From the NCBI GenBank assembly GCA_011391455.1, contig JAABQN010000123.1:1-6293 (forward strand): 6,293 nt of DNA, in the 5' to 3' direction. The number at the start of each line of letters is the position of its first letter. The first letter of the stretch is position 1. Position numbers and translations under genes: made by a program. The notes under the pieces are model-generated. The model was not told the origin of the DNA. It searched no databases and saw only the letters and a program-made list of their open reading frames with translations. Positions 1 to 6,160 of the stretch are shown here, piece after piece. This DNA comes from Nitrospiraceae bacterium (GTDB lineage: Bacteria; Nitrospirota; Nitrospiria; Nitrospirales; Nitrospiraceae).

Positions 1-1
1 G

Positions 2-229
2 TATCTGCGTGAGGCCGATCAGACGTTACGGGGTTATGGGAAATGGCCTTGCGGTATCGGACAGAGACTTGTGCGCGACATCATCTGGAAATTATTTCGG
101 CAACATTCGCTTGCCACCATTCCTCCGCAGCTCCGTTCGCTCTTGCATCGGACGGGACTGTTTTATCCGGCTCCTGTTGCTGTCTGGAAGGGAAAAGAAT
201 GGGAATTGATTACCGGCTTTGTCGTGTAG
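2..229 (+). CDS. 3' end of an unrecognised protein (partial, 5' truncated by window edge)
   Basis: An open frame runs from the window edge to a TAG stop at 227-229, giving the last 75 residues of a protein. The visible tail is rich in Arg, Trp and Leu, contains the stretch GYGKWPCGIGQRLVRD, and ends in WKGKEWELITGFVV. I see no signal peptide, no clear membrane segment and no motif I can assign to a family. It is preferred over the two overlapping frames because it is open from the first full codon, its composition looks like a real protein, and it ends 33 nt before the next start, as expected of an upstream gene in the same transcript. By context it is probably another polysaccharide or sugar-metabolism gene, but that is inference only. 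Confidence 0.6.
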   Translation, partial: YLREADQTLRGYGKWPCGIGQRLVRDIIWKLFRQHSLATIPPQLRSLLHRTGLFYPAPVAVWKGKEWELITGFVV

Positions 230-262
230 CCATATATCCTATCCTTGGAGTGGCATGTTGCT

Positions 263-1384
263 GTGAATCATCCAATCAAATTATTGTTTCTTGTGGTCGG
301 TCTTGGGGTGGGAGGAACTGAGTCACATCTGTTGGAGCTCGCCTCACGCATCGACCGGAAGAAGTTTGAGGTGATCGTCGTTTCCCTCAAACCTGATGGG
401 TCACTGGTATCGGAGCTACGATCCCGTGGAGTCCGAGTCATTTCCTTAAATGGGAAAGGGAAAATGGACATCCGGGTTCTGTTTCGCTTGCGGGAGATTT
501 TCCGGGTGGAACGGCCCGATGTGGTGCAGTCTTTTCTATTTTGGGCCAACGTGGCATCACGGCTGGTGCGACAAGTCGGCAAGAAGGTGTGTGTAGTCTC
601 TGCCTATCATGACCAAGTGGCACAGGAAGGATGGTTTAACCGTCTTGTCGATCGAGTGACCATGAAGTGGACGAATCGAATGGTGTGTTGCTCTCATGCA
701 GTGCGTCGTTCGGTCAAGTCCCGGATAGGCGGTCGCGAGGAACAATTCGTCGTTATCCCATTCGGGGTCGAGGCTGGTCGCTTCCGAGGCGTGGCAGCCC
801 TGTTGAGAAATGAGTTAGGTCTGCAGGAACGATTGCCGGTTATTGGCACTGTCTGCCGATTGGTCGAGCCGAAGAAAGGGCTGCGATTTCTCCTAGAGGC
901 AGTCGTACAGCTAGAGAGAGAAGTTGATGGCCCCCTCTGTCAGGTATTGATTGTGGGAGACGGGCCAGCAGAGGAGAGTCTTCGAGTTATGGCTCAGCAG
1001 TTGGGCATCGCCTCGCGGGTTATATTCGCTGGAGTACGACGGGATATCCCGCGATTGTTGCCACTGCTGGATGCATTCGTATTGCCCTCACTGTACGAGG
1101 GGTTTGGCATTGCCATTCTTGAAGCGATGGCCGCGGGTCGGCCGGTCGTGGCGACTACGGTTGGAGGTATCCCTGAGTTTGTGACGCATGGCGAGACAGG
1201 CATTCTTGTCGAGCCAGGCGATGCAGTAGCGTTGGCTCGCGCGATACAGACGGTATTGGCAAATCCCGAGCAGGCACGCCTGATGGGGTTAAGAGGGCAG
1301 CGTCATGTTCAAGAAAACTTCGAAATAGCTACTGTCGTTCGTCGGCATGAAGAAGTCTATGAGGCATGTCTTGCCGGATCATAG
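263..1384 (+). CDS. Glycosyltransferase family 4 (GT-B fold)
   Basis: Predicted retaining, nucleotide-sugar-dependent glycosyltransferase of about 373 residues, the usual length for GT4. It probably acts at the cytoplasmic face of the membrane, adding a sugar to a lipid-linked oligosaccharide. The N-terminal domain opens with a beta strand and the glycine loop GLGVGGTESHL (residues 13-23). His116 in SAYHD sits where the acceptor-side catalytic-pocket His is expected, followed by IPFGVE at 165-170. The C-terminal donor domain has GTVCRLVEPKKG (195-206), with Arg199 and Lys204/205 as the likely donor-phosphate contacts. The E-x7-E motif is Glu279/Glu287 in YEGFGIAILEAMAAG, followed by VVATTVGGIPEFV. 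The GTG at 263 is chosen because a GGAG lies at 247-250 (spacing about 12) and the protein then begins immediately before the first strand. An in-frame TTG at 245 would add six residues but has no ribosome binding site. Donor and acceptor cannot be read from sequence. Confidence 0.93.
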   Translation: MNHPIKLLFLVVGLGVGGTESHLLELASRIDRKKFEVIVVSLKPDGSLVSELRSRGVRVISLNGKGKMDIRVLFRLREIFRVERPDVVQSFLFWANVASRLVRQVGKKVCVVSAYHDQVAQEGWFNRLVDRVTMKWTNRMVCCSHAVRRSVKSRIGGREEQFVVIPFGVEAGRFRGVAALLRNELGLQERLPVIGTVCRLVEPKKGLRFLLEAVVQLEREVDGPLCQVLIVGDGPAEESLRVMAQQLGIASRVIFAGVRRDIPRLLPLLDAFVLPSLYEGFGIAILEAMAAGRPVVATTVGGIPEFVTHGETGILVEPGDAVALARAIQTVLANPEQARLMGLRGQRHVQENFEIATVVRRHEEVYEACLAGS

Positions 1385-1426
1385 TCAGGCCCTGCACACA
1401 AGCAATGAGTTCGGGAAATATTCGCG

Positions 1427-2494
1427 GTGTGGAACGAGATTGTCGTAATGCTTTTGTATCTGCTTACATTTATCCTGGCTCTCTTATTCGCGCTGTATGG
1501 CGTGCCCATCGCCAGGAAGGCCGCTTTAAAGTACGGCATTGTCGATGCACCGGATGGTCTCTTGAAGCATCAGAAGGAGCCAGTTCCGTATTTTGGCGGA
1601 TTGGCGGTCTATCTCGCTTTTCTCATGAGTTTAGCCTTCACCTTCGAATTTCGTCATGACGTGCTTGGAATTATTCTAGGTGGAACGATTGTCGTGATGC
1701 TCGGTCTGATCGACGATTTTGGTGTATTGACGCCATGGACAAAGCTTGCGGGCCAACTCCTCGCTGTTTTCGTTTTGATCAAGAGCGGCGTCAGAATTGA
1801 GATTGCAGCTTTTCCTGAATGGCTCGATCTGGCTCTGACGGTGTTCTGGATGGTGGGGTTGATCAACGCATTTAATCTGCTCGACATCATGGACGGTCTC
1901 TCGGCGGGGGTAGGGGCGGTCAGCGCGGGTTGCCTGCTTGTCGTGGCCTTGCTGCAAGGAGATCAAACGATTACCGTGATGCTTGTCGCGTTGCTTGGAA
2001 GCCTTCTTGGATTTCTTAAGTACAACTGGCATCCTGCGCGGATTTATATGGGCGATACGGGCGCGATGCTTATAGGGTTACTGCTTGGGGCGATGGCGAT
2101 GATTGGGAAATATCCCAGCGACCATCCCCTTTCTCTCCTTACCCCCGTGTTTATTGTAGGGATTCCTATTTTCGACACGCTGTTTGTGATGTACATTCGT
2201 TATCGGCGTGGACTGCCCATCTTTTGGGGGAGCCCAGATCACATTGCCATTCGCCTGCGCCATTGGGGGCTGTCAGTACCGCAGATCGTGATCACGAGTT
2301 ATGTGGCAACGGCAGTTGTGGGAATGATCGGCCTTGCAATGTTGTCAGTCAGCTTGGAAGTGGGTTGGATACTCTGCGCTGGAACGGTTGGCACGCTCTT
2401 GCTCGTTACGATGATGTTGAAGAAGGTAGATGTCCGCCGGCCTGAGCAGGCTGGCATTGCACCCACACAAAGCGGAGGAAGAAAGGCCGCATGA
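1427..2494 (+). CDS. Polyprenyl-phosphate sugar-1-phosphate transferase (WecA/TagO/MraY superfamily)
   Basis: Integral membrane enzyme of 355 residues that transfers a (typically N-acetyl)hexosamine-1-phosphate from a UDP-sugar to undecaprenyl phosphate, the initiating step of lipid-linked glycan assembly. About 11 hydrophobic segments can be drawn, from residues 5-26 to about 312-330, matching WecA topology and length. Family motifs occur in order: VDAPDGLLKHQ with GG at 57-58; the Mg-binding aspartates Asp96-Asp97 in GLIDDFGVLTPWTKLAGQ; NAFNLLDIMDGL (147-158) with Asp153 and Asp156; YMGDTGAM (207-214); PIFDT (247-251); and SPDHIAIRL (269-277) at the place of the C-terminal His box. That box is HIAI rather than the classical HIHH. 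The start is a GTG with a weak ribosome binding site; an in-frame ATG at 1448 is an alternative that still keeps the first membrane segment. It lies 42 nt after the upstream glycosyltransferase and overlaps the next gene by 4 nt. The sugar specificity is unknown, so no symbol is given. Confidence 0.93.
   Translation: MWNEIVVMLLYLLTFILALLFALYGVPIARKAALKYGIVDAPDGLLKHQKEPVPYFGGLAVYLAFLMSLAFTFEFRHDVLGIILGGTIVVMLGLIDDFGVLTPWTKLAGQLLAVFVLIKSGVRIEIAAFPEWLDLALTVFWMVGLINAFNLLDIMDGLSAGVGAVSAGCLLVVALLQGDQTITVMLVALLGSLLGFLKYNWHPARIYMGDTGAMLIGLLLGAMAMIGKYPSDHPLSLLTPVFIVGIPIFDTLFVMYIRYRRGLPIFWGSPDHIAIRLRHWGLSVPQIVITSYVATAVVGMIGLAMLSVSLEVGWILCAGTVGTLLLVTMMLKKVDVRRPEQAGIAPTQSGGRKAA
2474..2478 (+). promoter_or_regulatory. 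Ribosome binding site for the overlapping flavoprotein gene
   Basis: GGAGG within AGCGGAGGAAG lies inside the last codons of the sugar-phosphate transferase, about 12 nt before the ATG at 2491. That ATG shares the ATGA with the upstream TGA stop. This strong site supports the ATG at 2491 as the true start and suggests translational coupling of the two proteins. Confidence 0.6.
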
Positions 2495-3819
2495 TCCTCA
2501 TCGTCGGCGCCGGTTTAGCCGGTCTCAGTGCGGCTTATCATCTTTCCGGACTTCCCTATCGTCTCTATGAGCGGGAGCAGGAGGTCGGTGGCTTATGCCG
2601 ATCGTACAAGAAGGACGGTTTTACCTTCGACTATACCGGGCATCTGCTTCATTTTCGCCAAGCGGAGATCAAAGCCTTGGTGGAAAAGCTCTTGGAAGGG
2701 AAGCTCCAGAAACATGCCCGTCAATCGTTCATCTACTCCCATCGGACTTATACGGAGTATCCATTTCAGGTCAATACATTCGGGCTTCCAGCAGAAGTGG
2801 TGCGGGAATGTTTGATGGGGTTTATCGCCACACTCACGAATCAGCAAGCCGACCCTCCGCCACAGGATCGGTCGTTCAAACAGTGGATTCTCGATAATCT
2901 TGGCGAAGGCATGGCCAAACATTTCATGGTGCCGTTCAATGAAAAACTTTGGCAAGTCTCGCTGGATGAGCTGACATCAGACTGGGTGTCGTGGCTGGTG
3001 CCGAAACCGGAGCTTAAGGATGTAGTCAACGGCGCCTTGGGTATCAAAGACAAAGCATTCGGCTATAACCCGTCGTTTCTCTATCCTGCGAGCGACGGCA
3101 TCAAAGTGCTTCCCGAATCGTTTGTGCCTGGAATCGACGGTATCACCCATGGTGCGGAACTTGTTGAAGTGGACACCAAGCGCCGTCGCGCCATCTTTCG
3201 TGATCATGCGCAGGGCGGAACGAGAGAAGAACGATATGAATCGTTGGTCTCCACAATCCCGATTCCTGAGCTGGTCCGTCGTTGTCTCGATTTCCCTGTT
3301 CCATTGAAAGAAGCGGCGGCTGCGTTACGTTGGGTCTCAGTCTACAATATTAATTTAGGAGTTGGCCGAGCGCGGGTGTCGGATAAACATTGGATCTATT
3401 TCCCCGAGGTGGAATATCCCTTTTACCGTGCCGGATTCCCCATGAACTTTTCTTCTTCATTAGGCCGCCCTGGTTGCAGTTCGATGTATGTCGAGATGTC
3501 GCACAAGCCGACGGAGCATCAGTCTGCGGAGCAGTTGATCAGTCGGGCACGAGCCGGCTTGGAGCAGGCCGGCATCCTTCGTCCGGACGATGAGCTAGTG
3601 GTGTCGGATGTCAAAGACCTTCACTATGCCTATGTCTATTTCGATCACCACCGTGCGAAGGCGATACCGGCCATCCTCGCTGAACTTGAGCGCCGGGGAA
3701 TCTATTCGGTCGGTCGCTATGGTCGCTGGGAACATACCTCAATGGAAGATGCCATCGGGCAGGGAAAGCAAGTCGCTGAGCGTCTGAGAGCCCGCTACTC
3801 GCATAAAGTCTCAGCCTGA
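2491..3819 (+). CDS. FAD-dependent oxidoreductase / UDP-galactopyranose mutase-like flavoprotein
   Basis: Predicted soluble flavoprotein of 442 residues. The N-terminus is a Rossmann dinucleotide fold: GAGLAG at residues 6-11, the ribose-binding acid Glu27, and the second FAD motif VGGLCRS (32-38). The mid-region follows the order seen in UDP-galactopyranose mutases: FDYTGHLLHF (46-55), EYPFQVN (89-95), PFNEKLW (148-154) and YPASDGIKVL (198-207). Further on come EYPFYRAG (308-315) and the C-terminal FAD-closing segment GRYGRWEHTSMEDAI (408-422). Such proteins are often labelled protoporphyrinogen-oxidase-like (COG1232 type), but the glycan neighbourhood makes a haem role unlikely. Where classical mutases carry R-x-P-x-R after the KQW segment, this protein has WLVPKP (168-173), so galactofuranose synthesis should not be assumed. 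It may rearrange or oxidise a sugar nucleotide or a lipid-linked sugar. The ATG start overlaps the preceding stop by 4 nt, implying coupled translation. Confidence 0.85.
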   Translation: MILIVGAGLAGLSAAYHLSGLPYRLYEREQEVGGLCRSYKKDGFTFDYTGHLLHFRQAEIKALVEKLLEGKLQKHARQSFIYSHRTYTEYPFQVNTFGLPAEVVRECLMGFIATLTNQQADPPPQDRSFKQWILDNLGEGMAKHFMVPFNEKLWQVSLDELTSDWVSWLVPKPELKDVVNGALGIKDKAFGYNPSFLYPASDGIKVLPESFVPGIDGITHGAELVEVDTKRRRAIFRDHAQGGTREERYESLVSTIPIPELVRRCLDFPVPLKEAAAALRWVSVYNINLGVGRARVSDKHWIYFPEVEYPFYRAGFPMNFSSSLGRPGCSSMYVEMSHKPTEHQSAEQLISRARAGLEQAGILRPDDELVVSDVKDLHYAYVYFDHHRAKAIPAILAELERRGIYSVGRYGRWEHTSMEDAIGQGKQVAERLRARYSHKVSA

Positions 3820-3822
3820 GGA
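3817..3822 (+). promoter_or_regulatory. Ribosome binding site that fixes the GTG start at 3830
   Basis: TGAGGA overlaps the TGA stop of the flavoprotein gene and lies about 8 nt before the GTG at 3830. The spacing supports this GTG as the start of the second glycosyltransferase and suggests reinitiation by ribosomes that finish the upstream gene. Confidence 0.6.
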
Positions 3823-3829
3823 ATGTGGC

Positions 3830-5026
3830 GTGGAGATCGTCTGTCATGTCATCACTAAGCTAGAGTTGGGTGGCGCACAAGAAGTCGCGCTTTATGCCGT
3901 GTCGCATCTTGACCGGAGCAAATTCAGGCCCCTTCTTGTAACTGGTCCAGGAGGACTCCTCACAGATGAAGCCAAAACCCTCACTGGCGTTGATGTCCAC
4001 ATCCTGTCCTCGCTCGCCCGTCGAGTTCATATCCTGGCAGATATTGCCGCCTTCCTTGAGCTAATTCGTCTGTTCCGTCGTCTGCGACCAGCGATTGTCC
4101 ATACCCATAGTTCGAAGGCCGGTATTCTCGGCCGGTGGGCTGCATGGTGTGCGCGAGTGCCGGTGATTATTCATACCATTCATGGGTACGGTATCACTCC
4201 GGCCCAGCCATTCTGGCTACGCAGTGTCTTGATCCTGCTTGAGCGGATGACGGGCTGGATCACGACCCACTGGATAGCGGTTGCTCAGGCTGATATCAAG
4301 AAAGGGATTGAGTGGGGGTTGTTTGACCGGACGCAGGTGTCGGTTGTGAGACCTGGCATTGATCCCCTGCCCTTTCAATCTACGATCGACACGAATATGC
4401 GACATGCCTTACGGGCATCATTCGGGGTCGGGCCTGATGATTTTTTGGTGGGAACGGTCGCCTGTTTAAAACCGCAGAAAGCTCCAGAAGACTTTGTGGC
4501 TGTAGCGAAACAGGTGTGTGATGTAGTCCCTGAGGCCCGGTTCGTTTTGGTTGGTGACGGAGATCTGCGCCCAAGGATTGAATCGCTGATCGAAGCGAAT
4601 GGGCTGGATAAGCGATTGCACCTCGCCGGATGGAGACGCGATATCTCGACCGTCATGAAAATATTCGATGCGTTTCTACTCACATCTCATTGGGAAGGAT
4701 TGCCGCGTGTTCTCTTGGAGGCACGAACCATCGGCCTTCCTGTCGTGGCGACGAAGGTCGGGGGTGTTGAGGAAGTGATTGTCCAGGGCCGCCATGGGTG
4801 GTTGAGCGACGCGGGGGATATTGCCGGGCTGTCTGCGAACCTCATTCGGGTGCTACAGGATCATGAAGGCCAGCCACATAGTCGTTCGCAGTCTGTGGAG
4901 GCCCTCCCGAAAGAATTCCATCTTGAAGAAATGGTCAAACAGTATGAATCTCTGTATGATAGGTTCTTGGATGATCGGCGAGGTAGAAAGGATCCTCGCT
5001 CAGCCTGGTCAGCGTCACACTCGTAA
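3830..5026 (+). CDS. Glycosyltransferase family 4, exopolysaccharide 'KPQK' subgroup
   Basis: Predicted GT-B glycosyltransferase of 398 residues, probably extending a lipid-linked oligosaccharide in the cytoplasm. The N-terminal acceptor domain opens with a beta strand and ITKLELGGAQEVAL, followed by HTHSSKAGILGR (from His91) and HTIHGYG (115-121), then VVRPGIDP (172-179) at the domain linker. The donor domain has GTVACLKPQKAPEDFV with Lys214 and Lys217. Many GT4 enzymes have an Arg earlier in this loop; here that place is a Cys, a pattern I recall from a subgroup of exopolysaccharide glycosyltransferases. E-x7-E is Glu289/Glu297 in HWEGLPRVLLEART, followed by VVATKVGGVEEVI. The GTG start is supported by a well-spaced TGAGGA and by placing the first strand at residue 2. 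It begins 10 nt after the flavoprotein gene and ends 15 nt before the aminotransferase gene. It shares the fold with the glycosyltransferase at 263-1384 but is clearly divergent, not a recent duplicate. Donor and acceptor are unknown. Confidence 0.93.
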   Translation: MEIVCHVITKLELGGAQEVALYAVSHLDRSKFRPLLVTGPGGLLTDEAKTLTGVDVHILSSLARRVHILADIAAFLELIRLFRRLRPAIVHTHSSKAGILGRWAAWCARVPVIIHTIHGYGITPAQPFWLRSVLILLERMTGWITTHWIAVAQADIKKGIEWGLFDRTQVSVVRPGIDPLPFQSTIDTNMRHALRASFGVGPDDFLVGTVACLKPQKAPEDFVAVAKQVCDVVPEARFVLVGDGDLRPRIESLIEANGLDKRLHLAGWRRDISTVMKIFDAFLLTSHWEGLPRVLLEARTIGLPVVATKVGGVEEVIVQGRHGWLSDAGDIAGLSANLIRVLQDHEGQPHSRSQSVEALPKEFHLEEMVKQYESLYDRFLDDRRGRKDPRSAWSASHS

Positions 5027-5029
5027 CCC

Positions 5030-5035
5030 AAGGAG
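5030..5035 (+). promoter_or_regulatory. Strong ribosome binding site that fixes the GTG start at 5042
   Basis: AAGGAG sits 6 nt before the GTG at 5042, in the 15-nt gap after the second glycosyltransferase. It is the clearest Shine-Dalgarno site in the window and supports the GTG start of the aminotransferase. Confidence 0.7.
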
Positions 5036-5041
5036 CCTGTT

Positions 5042-6160
5042 GTGAACGTTCCTCTTTTGGATCTCAAAGCCCAATATCGTGCCATCAAGGCGGAAGTGAT
5101 GTCGGCCATAGAGGCTGTCTGCGACGAGCAGGGGTTTGTGCTCGGGCCTCGCCTCACGGCTTTTGAGGAGGCGACGGCGCAGTATATCGGCAGCCGCTAT
5201 GGGATCGGTTGCGCCTCCGGGAGCGATGCCCTATTGCTCTCTCTCATGGCTATGGGAGTGAAGGCCGGCGATGAGGTCATCACGATTCCATTCACGTTTT
5301 TTGCCACGGCAGGCGCGATTTCACGGTTGGGCGCTAAGCCGGTGTTTGTGGACATCCAGCCGGACACGTTCAATATCGACCCGGCGCTCATTGAACGAGC
5401 GATCACGCCTCGTACGAAGGCGATCATTCCCGTTCATCTTTTCGGGCAATGTGCGGACATGGGTGCGATCAACGAGATTGCAAAGCGGAAGAAGATTTAC
5501 GTTATTGAGGATGCTTGCCAGGCGATTGGGGCCAGCCAGGGAAACAAGCGCGCGGGGATACTTGGAGACACCGGGTGTTTTAGCTTTTTCCCCAGCAAGA
5601 ATTTGGGCGGGTTTGGGGACGGGGGACTCATCACGACTAACGACAAAGCCCTCGCCGACTCCATGGCCATGCTCCGTGTTCATGGGAGCCAGGTCCGCTA
5701 TCTCCACGAGGCAATAGGATTCAACAGCCGATTGGATGCACTCCAGGCCGCCGTGCTCCAGGTTAAATTAAAGTATCTTGACCAGTGGACCGAGGGACGT
5801 CGACGGAATGCTGAACGGTATCAACAGTTGTTCACCAAGGCAAATCTTGGCAAGTGTGTCACGCTGCCGCCAACGGGTATTGGGAATTTCCATGTTTATA
5901 ATCAGTACACGGTGAGAGCGAAGAAACGGGATGAACTGAGGGCCTTTTTGAAGGACAAAGGTATCGGGTCAGAAGTTTATTATCCCCTGCCGATGCATCT
6001 CCAGCATTGCTATCGAGATCTTGGGTATCAGAAAGGAGCGTTCCCTATATCGGAGAAGGCAGCAGACGAAGTTCTGTCACTCCCGATCTATCCAGAGCTG
6101 ACCGAGCTACAACTGCTCTATGTAGTAGAGGTCATTGAGTCATTCTGCAAACTTGGCTAG
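5042..6160 (+). CDS. DegT/DnrJ/EryC1/StrS family PLP-dependent sugar aminotransferase
   Basis: Predicted cytoplasmic fold-type I PLP enzyme of 372 residues, typical of the family. It transfers an amino group, usually from glutamate, to a keto group on a nucleotide-linked sugar to make an amino sugar. Visible landmarks are the N-terminal VPLLDLKAQY; SGSDALLLSL (from Ser59) for PLP phosphate binding; PFTFFATAGAI; VDIQPDTFNIDP; and EDACQAIGA with Asp157 contacting the pyridine nitrogen and Gln160 in the usual stacking position. The Schiff-base Lys186 is in FFPSKNLGGFGDGG. RVHGSQVRYLHEAIGFNSRLDALQAA is intact, as is the late YYPLPMHLQHCY segment. The overall pattern resembles WbpE/WlbC-type UDP-3-keto-GlcNAcA and FdtB/QdtB-type 3-keto-sugar aminotransferases, but the substrate cannot be fixed by eye. 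No dehydrogenase, dehydratase or acetyltransferase partner is in the window, so the keto-sugar must come from genes elsewhere. The GTG start has an AAGGAG 6 nt upstream. Confidence 0.95.
   Translation: MNVPLLDLKAQYRAIKAEVMSAIEAVCDEQGFVLGPRLTAFEEATAQYIGSRYGIGCASGSDALLLSLMAMGVKAGDEVITIPFTFFATAGAISRLGAKPVFVDIQPDTFNIDPALIERAITPRTKAIIPVHLFGQCADMGAINEIAKRKKIYVIEDACQAIGASQGNKRAGILGDTGCFSFFPSKNLGGFGDGGLITTNDKALADSMAMLRVHGSQVRYLHEAIGFNSRLDALQAAVLQVKLKYLDQWTEGRRRNAERYQQLFTKANLGKCVTLPPTGIGNFHVYNQYTVRAKKRDELRAFLKDKGIGSEVYYPLPMHLQHCYRDLGYQKGAFPISEKAADEVLSLPIYPELTELQLLYVVEVIESFCKLG

Noticed and set aside
9..321. Small + strand frames of 66 and 92 residues at the left edge
   Set aside because: They overlap the frame that is open from the window edge to 229, and the second also runs into the glycosyltransferase start. 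Their composition (Cys- and Ser-rich) is not protein-like.
1385..1426. Promoter or hidden small gene between the first glycosyltransferase and the membrane transferase
   Set aside because: The gap is only 42 nt, with no promoter-like boxes. The ATG at 1405 opens a frame that overlaps the transferase gene and has no protein-like features.
2595..2955. Long open frames on both strands inside the flavoprotein gene
   Set aside because: They overlap a gene with clear family motifs throughout, and their translations look like out-of-frame shadows with no recognisable motif.
2491..3819. Calling the flavoprotein a haem-pathway protoporphyrinogen oxidase (HemY/HemG)
   Set aside because: The fold family is shared, but the neighbours are all glycan genes and the mid-region motifs follow the UDP-galactopyranose mutase order.
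263..5026. The two family 4 glycosyltransferases as a recent tandem duplication
   Set aside because: Only general GT-B motifs are shared. Their N-terminal domains, phosphate loops and lengths differ clearly.
5271..5717. Overlapping 148-residue frame within the aminotransferase gene
   Set aside because: It is Arg- and Ser-rich, lacks any motif and lies wholly inside an intact PLP-enzyme gene, so it is a shadow frame.
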